From positions 1,283,001 through 1,347,000 of the forward strand of contig NZ_CP100647.1 in the NCBI RefSeq assembly GCF_024266585.1: a stretch of DNA of 64,000 bases, given 5' to 3'. Position 1 is the stretch's first letter. Every line of letters begins with the position of its first letter. Shown piece by piece: positions 47,648 through 58,943 of the stretch. The notes under the pieces were generated by a model. It was given only the letters and a program-made list of their open reading frames with translations. It did not search any database and had not been told where the DNA came from. Made by a program: the position numbers and the translations under genes. Source of the stretch: Xanthomonas sacchari (GTDB lineage Bacteria; Pseudomonadota; Gammaproteobacteria; Xanthomonadales; Xanthomonadaceae).

Positions 47648-48307
47648 TCAGAATGTGAACTGGGGGACTGGCGCGGCGCCTCGCAGGTAGTACGCCAGGT
47701 CGGTTTCGAAGAGCGATTCGGTGCGCGGCGCGCCGGCCTCGGCATGCACCAGTACCGCTTCCATGACCGGCGCGCGGCCGCGGATCGCGAACAGGCGTCC
47801 GCCGGGGCGCAGCCAGGCCAGGAACTGGGCCGGGATCTCGGTGACCGCGGCGGTGACGCAGACCACGTCGAAGCGGCGCTCGCTGTTCCAGGCGAAGGCG
47901 TCGGCGGTCTCGATGCGGACGTTGCTGCCCAGGCCGGCGGCGTCCAGGTTGGCGCGCGCGGTGGCGGCCAGCGCCGGCTCGATCTCCAGGCTGACCACTT
48001 CGCGGCCGAGTTCGCCCAGGCAGGCGCTGACGAAGCCGCTGCCGGTGCCGATCTCCAGCACGTCCTCGCCCGGCTGCAGGTCCAGGGCCTGCAGCATGCG
48101 GCCTTCGATGACCGGCTTCATCATGTACTGGCCGTGGCCCAGCGGAATCTCCAGGTCGGCGTAGGCCACGGCGCGATGGGCCGGCGGCACGAAGGTCTCG
48201 CGCGGCAGCCGCGACAGCACGTCGAGCACGCGCAGGTCGAGCACGTCCCAGGGACGGACCTGCTGTTCCACCATCTTTTCGCGGGCTTGGGAGTAGTCGA
48301 TCGTCAT
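47648..48307 (-). CDS. pcm: Protein-L-isoaspartate O-methyltransferase-like enzyme
   Basis: 219 residues, a Rossmann methyltransferase of the PCMT family. MVEQQVRPWDVLD opens the fold, RETFVPPAHRAVAYADLEIPLG is the substrate segment, and VLEIGTGSGFVSACLGEL is the SAM motif. True Pcm proteins repair isoaspartyl damage; this shorter tolC-linked type is usually annotated as Pcm-like, so repair activity is likely but not certain. Start ATG 48307 (MTIDYSQAREKM); ATG 48316 is also in frame. It precedes tolC in an apparent operon. Confidence 0.87.
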   Translation of the reverse strand: MTIDYSQAREKMVEQQVRPWDVLDLRVLDVLSRLPRETFVPPAHRAVAYADLEIPLGHGQYMMKPVIEGRMLQALDLQPGEDVLEIGTGSGFVSACLGELGREVVSLEIEPALAATARANLDAAGLGSNVRIETADAFAWNSERRFDVVCVTAAVTEIPAQFLAWLRPGGRLFAIRGRAPVMEAVLVHAEAGAPRTESLFETDLAYYLRGAAPVPQFTF

Positions 48308-48441
48308 TTCGGGCATCCAACGCGGAGGGCCGGGCATTTTAGCCGGCACGGAGGCCGGGCGTATGCCGCAGCATCGCCGCCGGACGGTCCGGCGCGCAGT
48401 GCCGGAAGTCATCGGCCAGCGCGGACGGCCCCGCGGCCGGG

Positions 48442-49104
48442 CTAGCGCACCGCATAGGCACGCAGGAAGAAGTCGATGCTGGCCTCGACGTGGGCGCGGA
48501 TCCGGTCCTGGCCGGCGTCGCGACACAGGCCGCACATCATCAGCGAATACAGCTCGCCCTTGACCAGGCAGAAGAACTGCGAGGCGGCCAGGTCCAGGTC
48601 GGCGATGTCCAGCGCGCCGGCGGCGACGTGGGCCTGCAGCAACTGCGCCAGGTGTTGCTGGGTGCGCTTGGGTCCGGCATTCCAGAACATCTCGCGGACG
48701 TGGTCGTCGCCGGTGCCGGGGGTCAGCATCATGCGGTGGGTGGCCATCGCCGCCTCGCTGCTGATCATGGCGAAGAAGGCCTGGCCGATCTCCACCAACT
48801 GGGTGCGCAGCGGCCCCTTCAGCGCGTGCCCGAACAGATCGTCCGGCAGCAGCGCCTGGCATTGCGCGCGCACGGCCTCGGCGAACAGGGTCTCCTTGTC
48901 GCCGTAGTGGCTGTAGACGGTGAGCTTGGAAACGCCGGCGCGGGCGGCGATGCCGTCCATGCTGACCCCGCCGAAGCCGAGTTCGGTGAACATCTCCCGT
49001 GCCGCCTCCAGAATGGCGGCGCGTTTGCCCATGTCCTTGGGGCGGCCGGGCCCGGCGGGGCGCGAGGAGGATTTGGCGGAGGCGGCGGGCGATTTGCTGA
49101 CCAT
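48442..49104 (-). CDS. TetR-family transcriptional regulator
   Basis: 220 residues. After a basic Ser/Lys-rich N-terminus, the TetR helix-turn-helix is AAILEAAREMFTELGFGGVS then GIAARAGVSKLTVYSHYGDK (about 28-75). The C-terminal ligand domain resembles the AcrR-type TetR_C regulators of efflux genes. It lies 134 bp upstream of the pcm-tolC pair on the same strand, so it probably controls tolC and itself. Two direct repeats of a TetR-like site precede its start. Confidence 0.9.
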   Translation of the reverse strand: MVSKSPAASAKSSSRPAGPGRPKDMGKRAAILEAAREMFTELGFGGVSMDGIAARAGVSKLTVYSHYGDKETLFAEAVRAQCQALLPDDLFGHALKGPLRTQLVEIGQAFFAMISSEAAMATHRMMLTPGTGDDHVREMFWNAGPKRTQQHLAQLLQAHVAAGALDIADLDLAASQFFCLVKGELYSLMMCGLCRDAGQDRIRAHVEASIDFFLRAYAVR

Positions 49105-49111
49105 GGTGGCA

Positions 49112-49159
49112 ATACTAGACCAGTCGGTTCGATATTTATACTAGACCCGTTGGTTCATT
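49112..49159. promoter_or_regulatory. Two direct 22-bp operator-like repeats
   Basis: ATACTAGACCAGTCGGTTCG at 49112 and ATACTAGACCCGTTGGTTCA at 49138, offset 26 bp, 17 of 20 positions shared. They begin 8 bp upstream of the TetR start codon. The GACC...GGTT core is partly symmetric, as expected of a TetR operator. Probable autoregulatory site. Confidence 0.7.
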
Positions 49160-49350
49160 ATTGTGACGCTGCGTTCGGCTTGCGTCTTCCTTCGCGTCCG
49201 AGGAGCGGCGAGCCGGAAATCGCGAAGGGGCGGTGCGGTCACCTGGGGCGTCAGGAACTCCCTGACATCGGCGGCGAACAGGCGGTGATAGATTAGCCAT
49301 CTGCCCACAGGGGGTTGCCGCGCGCCGTTGTCGGTGTAGTTCGGAAAGCG

Positions 49351-52300
49351 ATGGAGCACGGGGATCGGCGTCACGATATTCGCGACGGCGCGCATGCGCT
49401 GTGTCGCCGCTTGGGCGTGAGTCTGTGCCTATTGCTAGCGCTGTGCTGCGCGAGTGCCGCCGCGCGCGCCGAAGCGGCCGCGCCGCTGAGCGAACGCGCG
49501 GTGCTCGAACGTCCGGTGATCGCGCACTGGACCATGGAAGAGGGGCTGCCGCACAACCTGGTGCATGCGCTCGCGCAGGACCGCGACGGCATGATCTGGG
49601 TCGGCACCTGGGAGGGCGTGGCGCGCTTCGACGGCCGCCGCTTCACCGTCTTCGATCGCCAGAACACCCCGGGCATGGAGTTGTCGGGGGTGTTCGCGCT
49701 GCTCGCCGAAGCCGACGGCGGCATGCTGGTCGGCACTGCCTACGACGGCGTGTTCCGCTATGCCGCCGGGCGCTGGGAGCATCTGGGCGATGCGCGCGCG
49801 CAGCGGCTGCGGGTAACCGCGATGCTGCGCGACGCCGACGGCGGGCTGTGGGTCGGCAGCGAGGACGGCCTGTTCCGGATCGAGGCCGATGGTCGCCTGG
49901 TCGACGTCGGCGCCGCCGCGGGGCTGCGCAACACCCGCATCGCCGCGCTGCTGCGCTACCGCGATACGGTGCTGGTGGGCACGCCGCAGGGGCTGTTCCG
50001 GATGACCGCGCACGGCACGCAGGCGCAGCGCTGGGGCGCGGCGGCGATGCGCACGGCGTCGATCCGGCGCCTGACCCTCGACCGCCACGGCGGCCTGCTG
50101 GTGGCCAGCGACGAGGGCGTGTTCTGGCTCGGCGCCGACGGCGGCCTGCAATGGCTGCGGCGTGGCCAGCGCGTCGATGCCGCGCTGCAGGACCAGGACG
50201 GCCAGCTGTGGATGAGCCTGTCCAGCGGGCAACTGTTGCGGCACGCGGCCAACGGCGCCAGCGAGGAGGTGCTGTCGATCTCCGGCGTGGTCAGCCCGGC
50301 GCTGATCGAGGACCGCGAGGGCCTGGTATGGGTCGGCAGCACCGACGGCCTGTTCCGCGTCGCCAAGGGCGACGCCGCTGGCCTGACTCGCCAGGACGGA
50401 CTCGGCAGCGACTACGTGCGCGTGGTCCAGCAGAACGCCGACGGCGCGATCTGGATCGGCCATGCCGCCGGCCTGGACCGCTGGCAGGGTGGCCGCATCC
50501 GCCCAGTGCGGCTGAGCGAGCGCGCTGGCCGCGATCCGTCGGTGCTGGCGCTGGCCGCCGCCCGCGACGGCGGCATGTGGGTCGGCACCTACGACCAGGG
50601 CGTGCTGCTGCTGTCGGCCGACGGCAGCATCCGGCAGCGCCTGGGCGAGGCCGCGGGCGTGCCGCGGACCATGGTGCGCGCGCTGCTGGCCGATGCCGAC
50701 GGCGGCCTGTGGATCGGCGGCAACGAGGGGCTGCAGTACCGCAAGGGCGAGCGCACGCGCGCCTACGGCACCGCCGACGGCCTGCCCGGGCGGCAGGTGC
50801 AGGCGCTGTACCGCGACCGCGCCGGTACGCTGTGGATCGGCACCAACCAGGGCATCGCCACGCTCGCGGGCGACGGCACGCTGCAGCCGCGGCCGAGCGG
50901 CCGCGGCTTCCCGGCGCAGAACGCCTTCGACTTCCTCGAAGACGCCGACGGCACGCTGTGGGTCGCCAGCGACCGCGGCCTGCTGCGGCTGCGCGGCGGG
51001 CAGTGGCGCATCTACGACCATCGCGTCGGCCTGCCGCGCGACAAGCTGTTCCGGCTGCTCGACGACGGCAACGGCAACCTGTGGGCGAGCAGCAACCGCG
51101 GCCTGCTGCGCATCGCACGTGCGCGCCTGGCGGAACTGGACGCTGGCCAGCGCAGCACCCTGGCGGTGGACGTGGTCGACCGCAGCGACGGCATGCCCAG
51201 CGGGCAGAGCAACGGCAGCAGCGCGCCGGCCGGCTGGCGCAGCCGCGACGGCGTGCTGCTGATCCCGACCTCGGCCGGGCTGGCGCTGATCGATCCGGCG
51301 CTGCCGGGCCGGCGCAACGTGCGTGCGCCGTCGCTGCTGATCTCGCGGGTGCAGGTGGATGGCGTGGCGCAGCCGCTGCGCAGCGACTACCGCCTGCAAG
51401 GCGGCGTCGCCCGGCTCGCGATCGGCTATGCCGGGCTGAGCTTCCGCTCGCCGGACAAGGTGCGCTATCGCTACCGCCTGCAGGGATTCGACCGGCAGTG
51501 GGTCGACGCCGGCAGCAGCGAGGAAGCCGTCTACACCAACTTGCCCTCGGGCAGCTACCGGCTGGAGATACAGGCGATGACCAGCCCGCTGGACTGGTCG
51601 CGCAGCGAACGCATCGGCAGCGCCTCGCTGCGCCTGCAACTGGTGCCGCCGTTCTGGGAGCGCTGGCCGTTCGTGATGCTGGTGGCGCTGTGCGTGACCG
51701 GCCTGATCCTGTGGTGGTACCGCGGCCGCAGCCGCCGCTACCGGCGCCGCCAGCGCCGGCTCAACACCATCATCGCCGAGCGCACCCACGAGCTGAAAGC
51801 CAAGAACCTGGCGCTGAAGCTGGCCAATCTCGAACGCGAGGACCTGGTGCGCAAGCTCGCCTACCAAGCCGGGCACGACGCGCTGACCGGCCTGCCCAAC
51901 CGGCGCACCGGCGATCCGTACCTCAACACGGCGCTGGAGCGGGCGCTGACCACGCGCATGCCGTTGTGCGTGGCGTTGCTGGACATCGACCACTTCAAGA
52001 AGATCAACGACGCGTACGGCCACGAGATCGGCGATGAGGTGCTGCGCCGGGTCGGCGAGGCGCTGCGCGCCATCCTCGGCGAGCAGGCCTTCGCCGCGCG
52101 CCATGGCGGCGAGGAGTTCCTGCTGGTGCTGCCCGGCCTGGACCAGGAGCCGGCACGCGCGCGTCTGGACGCGCTGCGCCTGCGCATGGCCGGCCTGGTG
52201 CTGTACGACGACGACGGACGCGCGGTGCGCTTCACCGCCAGCATCGGCTTTGCCTGCGTGTCGCCGACCCTGCGCACCCGCCGCGACCTGCTGATGAAGG

Positions 52301-52356
52301 CCGACAAGCACCTGTACCAGGCCAAGCGCGAAGGTCGCGACCGGGTGGTCGGCTAG
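49351..52356 (+). CDS. Second Reg_prop beta-propeller diguanylate cyclase
   Basis: 1001 residues, built like the protein at 26348-29488 but clearly diverged. Signal peptide 1-42, about 14 propeller blades with WVGT/WIGT motifs, Y_Y_Y domain about 690-765, one transmembrane helix about 771-789, a basic/coiled linker, then GGDEF from about 842. The active site is GGEEF at about 919-923. The inhibitory RxxD site is absent (EQAF at that position). Start ATG 49351 is chosen for the signal peptide; a TTG 36 bp upstream is an alternative. It stands alone, convergent with leuB. Confidence 0.9.
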   Translation: MEHGDRRHDIRDGAHALCRRLGVSLCLLLALCCASAAARAEAAAPLSERAVLERPVIAHWTMEEGLPHNLVHALAQDRDGMIWVGTWEGVARFDGRRFTVFDRQNTPGMELSGVFALLAEADGGMLVGTAYDGVFRYAAGRWEHLGDARAQRLRVTAMLRDADGGLWVGSEDGLFRIEADGRLVDVGAAAGLRNTRIAALLRYRDTVLVGTPQGLFRMTAHGTQAQRWGAAAMRTASIRRLTLDRHGGLLVASDEGVFWLGADGGLQWLRRGQRVDAALQDQDGQLWMSLSSGQLLRHAANGASEEVLSISGVVSPALIEDREGLVWVGSTDGLFRVAKGDAAGLTRQDGLGSDYVRVVQQNADGAIWIGHAAGLDRWQGGRIRPVRLSERAGRDPSVLALAAARDGGMWVGTYDQGVLLLSADGSIRQRLGEAAGVPRTMVRALLADADGGLWIGGNEGLQYRKGERTRAYGTADGLPGRQVQALYRDRAGTLWIGTNQGIATLAGDGTLQPRPSGRGFPAQNAFDFLEDADGTLWVASDRGLLRLRGGQWRIYDHRVGLPRDKLFRLLDDGNGNLWASSNRGLLRIARARLAELDAGQRSTLAVDVVDRSDGMPSGQSNGSSAPAGWRSRDGVLLIPTSAGLALIDPALPGRRNVRAPSLLISRVQVDGVAQPLRSDYRLQGGVARLAIGYAGLSFRSPDKVRYRYRLQGFDRQWVDAGSSEEAVYTNLPSGSYRLEIQAMTSPLDWSRSERIGSASLRLQLVPPFWERWPFVMLVALCVTGLILWWYRGRSRRYRRRQRRLNTIIAERTHELKAKNLALKLANLEREDLVRKLAYQAGHDALTGLPNRRTGDPYLNTALERALTTRMPLCVALLDIDHFKKINDAYGHEIGDEVLRRVGEALRAILGEQAFAARHGGEEFLLVLPGLDQEPARARLDALRLRMAGLVLYDDDGRAVRFTASIGFACVSPTLRTRRDLLMKADKHLYQAKREGRDRVVG

Positions 52357-52362
52357 GCCGCC

Positions 52363-52400
52363 GCGGCCGCGCGGACGCGGCGCCGCGTTCGCGCGGCCGC
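52363..52400. terminator. Nested GC hairpin between convergent genes
   Basis: GCGGCCGCGCG and CGCGCGGCCGC form a perfect 11-bp stem; its 16-nt loop contains a second perfect palindrome ACGCGGCGCCGCGT. It lies 6 bp after the diguanylate cyclase stop. No T-tract. Confidence 0.5.
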
Positions 52401-52531
52401 GACGGGCTTGGTCTCGGAATGATTGCCGCCGCGGCTGCGGCATGCACGCGCAGCGCGGCGAGGTAGGTGGCCCGCACCGCCGCGTGGCGCGGCGGGCGGG
52501 AGACGGCCGGCGCCGGCGGCGCCGCCGCGGA

Positions 52532-53593
52532 TCAGCCGTGCAGGCGCTGCAGCACCGCCTGCGTGGCGGCCTCGGTGGAGATGCCCTGGCCGGGCGCGGC
52601 GAGATCGGCGGTGAACGCCTGCGCGTCGAGCGCGGCACCGACGGCCTGCTCGATCGCCGCGGCTTCGGCTTCCAGGCCCAGCGAGTGGCGCAGCAGCAAC
52701 GCCGCGCTGAGGATGGTCGCGTAGGGATTGGCGATGCCCTTGCCGGCGATGTCCGGCGCCGAGCCGTGGATGGGCTCGTACAGGCCGATGCGGCCGTCGC
52801 CCAGCGAGGCCGACGGCAGCAGCCCCAGCGAGCCGGCCAGCATCGAGGCCTCGTCGGTGAGGATGTCGCCGAACATGTTCTCGGTGACGATCACGTCGTA
52901 CTCGCGCGGCTTGGCCAGCAGGTGCATGGCCATCGAATCGACCAGTTGGTGCTCCAGGCGCACGTCCGGGAATTCCTCGCGGCCGATCCGCGCGGCCACG
53001 TCGCGCCATAGCCGCGAGGTCTCCAGCACGTTGGCCTTGTCCACCGAGACGACGTGGTTGCGGCGCTGCTGCGCCAGGCGGAACGCGCTGCGCAGCACCC
53101 GTTCGATCTCCGCGACGGTGTAGCGGCACAGGTCGCTGGCGTCGCTGGGGCTGCGGGTCTTGTCGCCGAAATAGATGCCGCCGGTGAGTTCGCGCACCAC
53201 CACGATGTCCACGCCCTGCAGCAGGTGCGGCTTGATCGGCGAGGCGTCCAGCGCCGCCGGGTGCGGCTTGACCGGGCGCAGGTTGGCGAACAGGCCCAGG
53301 CCGCGGCGGATCGCCAGCAGGCCCTGCTCGGGGCGCACCTTGGCGTTGGGGTCGGACCACTTCGGTCCGCCGACCGCGCCCAGCAGCACCGCGTCGGCGC
53401 GCTGGCAGGCGCTCAGCGTCGCCGCCGGCAGCGGCTCGCCGTGGCGGTCGATGGCGATGCCGCCGATGTCGTGTTCCTGGAACTGGAAGTCGTGGCCGTG
53501 GCGCGCGGCCACGGCGCGCAGCACCGCGACCGCGGCGGCGGCGACTTCCGGACCGATGCCGTCGCCGGGCAGGACGACGATGTCAGCGTGCAT
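52532..53593 (-). CDS. leuB: 3-isopropylmalate dehydrogenase LeuB
   Basis: 353 residues. Oxidative decarboxylation of 3-isopropylmalate with NAD+ in leucine synthesis. [10 protein letters not shown] starts the fold, GAVGGPKW and [21 protein letters not shown] line the substrate site, and [14 protein letters not shown] is the cofactor signature. YFGDKTR is the catalytic Tyr-region block. It overlaps leuD by 11 bp and is the last gene of the operon. Confidence 0.97.
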   Translation of the reverse strand: MHADIVVLPGDGIGPEVAAAAVAVLRAVAARHGHDFQFQEHDIGGIAIDRHGEPLPAATLSACQRADAVLLGAVGGPKWSDPNAKVRPEQGLLAIRRGLGLFANLRPVKPHPAALDASPIKPHLLQGVDIVVVRELTGGIYFGDKTRSPSDASDLCRYTVAEIERVLRSAFRLAQQRRNHVVSVDKANVLETSRLWRDVAARIGREEFPDVRLEHQLVDSMAMHLLAKPREYDVIVTENMFGDILTDEASMLAGSLGLLPSASLGDGRIGLYEPIHGSAPDIAGKGIANPYATILSAALLLRHSLGLEAEAAAIEQAVGAALDAQAFTADLAAPGQGISTEAATQAVLQRLHG

Positions 53594-54161
53594 GGGTGGC
53601 CTCGTAGCGTTCGATGTCGGGTTGGCGCAGCAACAGGTAGCCCATCTCGTCCACGCCCTCGAGCAGGCAGGTCTGCGAGAACGCGTCCAGCGGGAACGCA
53701 TAGACGCGGCCGTCGGGCGTGCGCAGTTCGCGCGCGGCCACGTCCACGGTCAGTTCATCGTCCGGGCGCTGCATCAGCGTCTGCACGTCGTCCTCGGCCA
53801 GCACGATCGGCAGCAGGCCGTTCTTGAGACTGTTGTTGCGGAAGATGTCGGCGATCTCGCTGCTGACGATGGCGCGCAGGCCCAGGTCGGTCAGCGCCCA
53901 CGGCGCATGCTCGCGCGAGGAGCCGCAGCCGAAGTTGCGCCCGGCCAGCAGGATCTGGCGGCCGGCGTTGTGCGCCTGGTTGAAGGCGAACTCCGGGTTC
54001 GGCGTGCCGTCGGCCTGCCAGCGCCAGTCGTTGAAGGCGTGGCGGCCGAGACCGGCGCGCTCGGTGGTGGACAGGAACCGCGCCGGGATGATCTGGTCGG
54101 TGTCGATGTTGGTCTGGCGCAGCACCACGCTGCGCGAGGTGAGGGTGGCGAAGCCGGCCAT
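53583..54161 (-). CDS. leuD: 3-isopropylmalate dehydratase small subunit LeuD
   Basis: 192 residues. Swivelling-domain subunit of isopropylmalate isomerase. [12 protein letters not shown] opens the domain and the substrate loop is [13 protein letters not shown]. The ATG at 54161-54159 shares its A with the TGA stop of the small upstream gene (TGATG), which decides the start over GTG 54164. It overlaps leuB by 11 bp. Confidence 0.96.
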   Translation of the reverse strand: MAGFATLTSRSVVLRQTNIDTDQIIPARFLSTTERAGLGRHAFNDWRWQADGTPNPEFAFNQAHNAGRQILLAGRNFGCGSSREHAPWALTDLGLRAIVSSEIADIFRNNSLKNGLLPIVLAEDDVQTLMQRPDDELTVDVAARELRTPDGRVYAFPLDAFSQTCLLEGVDEMGYLLLRQPDIERYEATHAR

Positions 54162-54340
54162 CACGGGGTCTCCTGGGAAGCGACGGAGTCGGGGGCGGGC
54201 GCCTCGGCATCGGCCGCCGGCGGCAGCGCCGCGGGCGGCGCGTACGGCGGCAGCAGCGGCGTGTGGCGGTGCGCGAAGGCGCGGGTGGTGGCGGCGACGA
54301 AGGTCAGCGTGGCCGCGAACGCGGCGATGTGCGGTGCCAT
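54161..54340 (-). CDS. Small unannotated protein inserted between leuC and leuD
   Basis: 59 residues, no family recognised. Residues 1-23 ([20 protein letters not shown]) are hydrophobic, either a signal peptide or a membrane helix; the remainder is rich in Pro and Ala with acidic residues (PAADAEAPAPDS). Its ATG shares one base with the leuC stop (TGATG) and its TGA shares one base with the leuD start (TGATG). This perfect double coupling is strong evidence that it is translated. It separates genes whose products form one enzyme. Confidence 0.7.
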   Translation of the reverse strand: MAPHIAAFAATLTFVAATTRAFAHRHTPLLPPYAPPAALPPAADAEAPAPDSVASQETP

Positions 54341-55755
54341 CACGCGACCTCCGCGAACAGCGCGCGCGGATCGCTGACCTTGCCGTTCACCGCCGCCCAG
54401 GCCGCGGTCAGCGGCGAGGCCAGCAGGGTGCGCGAGCCCGGGCCCTGGCGGCCTTCGAAGTTGCGGTTGCTGGTGCTCACCGCCAGTTGTCCCGGCGCCA
54501 CCAGGTCGCCGTTCATGGCGATGCACATCGAGCAGCCGGACTCGCGCCATTCCGCACCGGCCGCGCGCACCACCTCGTGGATGCCTTCGGCCTCGGCCTG
54601 GCGCTTGACGATCTCCGAGCCCGGCACCACCAGCATGCGCACGTGCGGCGCCACCTTGCGTCCGCGCAGCACCTGCGCCACGTCGCGCATGTCGCTGAGC
54701 CGGCCATTGGTGCAGGAGCCGACGAACACCACGTCCACCGGTGTGCCGATCAGCGCATGCCCGGCTTCCAGGTGCATGTAGTTCAGGCCCTTCTGCGCCG
54801 CCGGATCCTGCGCGGCCGGGATCGGCACGTCCACCGCGATCGCGGTGCCGGGGTGGGTGCCCCAGGTCAGGGTCGGGCGGATGTCGCGCGCGTCGATCCG
54901 CACCTCGGCGTCGAAGCGCGCGCCGGGATCGCTGCGCAGCTGCGACCAGCGCTGCACGGCGGCCTCGAAGTCGGCGCCCTTGGGGCCGCGCGGGGTCTTG
55001 GCGACCCAGTCGAAGGTGACCTGGTCCGGCGCGACCATGCCGGCGCGCGCGCCGGCTTCGATCGACATGTTGCACAGGGTCATGCGCTGTTCCATGTCCA
55101 TCGCTTCGATGGTGGAACCGCGGTACTCCAGCACGTGGCCGGTGCCGCCGTTGACCCCGATCACGCCGATGATGTGCAGGATCACGTCCTTGGCGCCGAC
55201 GCCCGGCGCCAGCGGCCCGTCGACGGTGATCGCCATGGTCCTGGCCTTGCGCTGCAGCAGGCACTGCGTGGCCAGCACGTGGCCGACCTCGCTGGTGCCG
55301 ATGCCGAACGCCAGCGCGCCGAACGCGCCATGCGTGGAGGTGTGGCTGTCGCCGCAGACGATGGTCATGCCGGGTTGGGTGAAGCCCTGTTCCGGCGCGA
55401 TCACGTGGACGATGCCGCGGTTGTCCGAGCCCATGTCGAACAGTTCGATGCCGTAGTCGGCGCAGTTGCGCGCGAGCATGTCCACCTGCGCCTCGGAGGC
55501 TTGGGTGTAGTACGGCAGCTTGCCGTCGGCGCCGCGCGGCAGGGTCGGCGTGGAGTGGTCCATGGTCGCCTTGGTGCGGTCGGGCCGGCGCGGGTTCAGG
55601 CCGCGCGCCTTGAGCTCGGTGAACGCCTGCGGCGAGGTCACTTCGTGGATCAGGTGCAGATCGATGTACAGCACCGCCGGCGCGGCGGCGCTTTCGGGGA
55701 CGACGACGTGCGCGTCCCACAGTTTGTCGTACAGGGTGCGGGGAGTGGCGGACAT
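54340..55755 (-). CDS. leuC: 3-isopropylmalate dehydratase large subunit LeuC
   Basis: 471 residues, the [4Fe-4S] aconitase-like subunit. Interconverts 2- and 3-isopropylmalate with LeuD. Cluster ligands are in [13 protein letters not shown] and [27 protein letters not shown] and the [16 protein letters not shown] region are family signatures. It follows leuA after 84 bp. The stop codon is coupled to a small gene rather than directly to leuD. Confidence 0.97.
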   Translation of the reverse strand: MSATPRTLYDKLWDAHVVVPESAAAPAVLYIDLHLIHEVTSPQAFTELKARGLNPRRPDRTKATMDHSTPTLPRGADGKLPYYTQASEAQVDMLARNCADYGIELFDMGSDNRGIVHVIAPEQGFTQPGMTIVCGDSHTSTHGAFGALAFGIGTSEVGHVLATQCLLQRKARTMAITVDGPLAPGVGAKDVILHIIGVIGVNGGTGHVLEYRGSTIEAMDMEQRMTLCNMSIEAGARAGMVAPDQVTFDWVAKTPRGPKGADFEAAVQRWSQLRSDPGARFDAEVRIDARDIRPTLTWGTHPGTAIAVDVPIPAAQDPAAQKGLNYMHLEAGHALIGTPVDVVFVGSCTNGRLSDMRDVAQVLRGRKVAPHVRMLVVPGSEIVKRQAEAEGIHEVVRAAGAEWRESGCSMCIAMNGDLVAPGQLAVSTSNRNFEGRQGPGSRTLLASPLTAAWAAVNGKVSDPRALFAEVA

Positions 55756-55839
55756 TGCGGTACTACCTGGCAGGAAAGCTGGGCGGGGAGGGCGAGCGAA
55801 CGTGAGCGTGCACGACGACGATGACCGCGCTGTGGCCGC

Positions 55840-57395
<1,556 letters not shown>

Positions 57396-57399
<4 letters not shown>

Positions 57400-58499
57400 C
57401 AGATGGGTTCCTCTACGGCGGCGGTGGCTGGCGGATTGGGATGCGGGGACGACGCGATGCGGGCGGGAGCGGGCGGGGCGGGACGTTGGCTGCGAAGTCG
57501 CTCGGCGGCGCGGCGGCGCGGCTTGCGCGGCGGGCGCGGGCGCACCTCCGACAGCAGCGTCGCCAGCACGCCGGCGTCGATGTTGCCACCGGACACCACC
57601 GCGCACTTGCGCTTGCCGGCGACGCGGCGCCCGGCCGCCAGGGCCAGCGCGCCGGCGCCCTCGGCGATGACGTGCTCCTCCAGCGCCAGGCGGACCAGCG
57701 TCTCGCGCAGTTCCGCCTCGCGCACGATCACCACGTCGTCGAGCAGGCTGGCGCACAGCCGGCGGGTGATGAACCCGGGGATTTTAACCTTGACGCCGTC
57801 GGCCAGGGTGGGCACCGGGTCCACGGCGCGGACGTCGCCGCGGATCGCCCGCGCCATCGAATCCACGCCTTCGACCTGGGCGCCGACCACGCGTACGCCC
57901 TGCGAGCGCAGCGCCAGGGCCACGCCGGAGGCCAGGCCGCCGCCGCCGATCGGCACGATCACCACGTCCGGGGCGTGCGCGGCCAGTTCGATGCCGACGG
58001 TGCCCTGGCCGGCGATCACGTCCGGGTCGTCGAAGGCGGACAGGAAGCGGTAGCCGTTCTGGTCGGCCAGGTCGCGGGCGAAGGCGAAGGCCTCGTCGTA
58101 GCTGTTGCCGTGCTGGCGCACGGTGGCGCCCCAGTGCGCGACGCCGGCGATCTTGGTCTGCGGCGCGCCGTGCGGCATCACCGTGATCGCCTGCACGCCC
58201 AGGCGGTGCGCGGCCCAGGCCACGCCCTGGGCGTGATTGCCGGCCGAGGCGCAGATCACCGCGCGCTCGTCGCCGCGTTCCAGTCCGGCCAGCAGCGCAT
58301 TGAGCGCGCCGCGGACCTTGTAGGAGCCGGTGCGCTGCAGGTTTTCCAGCTTCAGCCACACGCCGAAGCGCTCGGCGTAATGCACCGGCGTCGGCGACAG
58401 ATAGCGGCGCAGCCGCGCCTGCGCGGCCAGCACGTCGGCCACGCTGACGGCGACGTGGGGTACGTCGGGTTCCTGGGCAGGCGCGGCGGCATCAGACAT
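57396..58499 (-). CDS. ilvA: Threonine dehydratase without regulatory domain
   Basis: 367 residues. PLP enzyme producing 2-oxobutyrate for isoleucine. The PLP lysine is Lys61 in [27 protein letters not shown] and the phosphate-binding [10 protein letters not shown] loop are intact. It ends at the catalytic domain: the two ACT-like domains of biosynthetic IlvA are absent, as in catabolic TdcB. The last 40 residues are a Pro/Arg-rich tail ([18 protein letters not shown]) extending into the leuA overlap. By context it is biosynthetic. The gap to ilvM, 195 bp, is filled with repeats. Confidence 0.93.
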
Positions 58500-58509
58500 G
58501 GAGATGCCG

Positions 58510-58692
58510 GGATTCGGGATTCGGGAGGGGGGATTCGCAGCCGGAATCCGGGGCGCGAACGCGAAGAAGCGACCTCCGTTGAAGAAGGTGCCTCCGCATG
58601 GCTGCACGGCGCTGGCGCGGCAGGGCTGCCACGCACGCCGACAGGTCGGGATGCGCGCCCAATCCCAAGTCCCGACTCCCGACTCCCGGCCC
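58510..58692. repeat. Degenerate heptamer repeats inside the ilv-leu operon
   Basis: GGGATTC/GGGAGGG heptamers at 58510-58534 face CCCGACTCCCGACTCCCGG at 58671-58689. They form a possible stem between ilvM and ilvA, the only substantial gap inside the operon besides leuA-leuC. Confidence 0.65.
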
Positions 58693-58694
58693 CA

Positions 58695-58943
58695 TCACGC
58701 CACCCCATCCAGCGCGGTCACGCGCACCGACTCGCAGTCGTAGACCTTTTCCATCTGCAGGCGCAGGGTCTCGCCCGGGCGGGTGCCGTCCACCACCAAC
58801 TGCAGGTGCCAGCGGCCGGCGTCCTCGGCCACCGGCGCGCCGCTGATCGAGATCGGCGCGAAGCCGCGGCGTTCGGCCATGCCGATCGCGCGCAGCAGTG
58901 CGCCGTCGATCGGTTTCAGCACCAGGTCAAGCTGGTAACGCAT
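58695..58943 (-). CDS. ilvM: Acetolactate synthase small subunit, IlvM type
   Basis: 82 residues, one ACT domain, the size of enterobacterial IlvM rather than the larger IlvH/IlvN. It opens MRYQLDLVLKPIDGALLRAI, with GFAPISISG at the effector-loop position. It partners the IlvG-type large subunit, whose gene it overlaps by 17 bp. Confidence 0.9.
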   Translation of the reverse strand: MRYQLDLVLKPIDGALLRAIGMAERRGFAPISISGAPVAEDAGRWHLQLVVDGTRPGETLRLQMEKVYDCESVRVTALDGVA

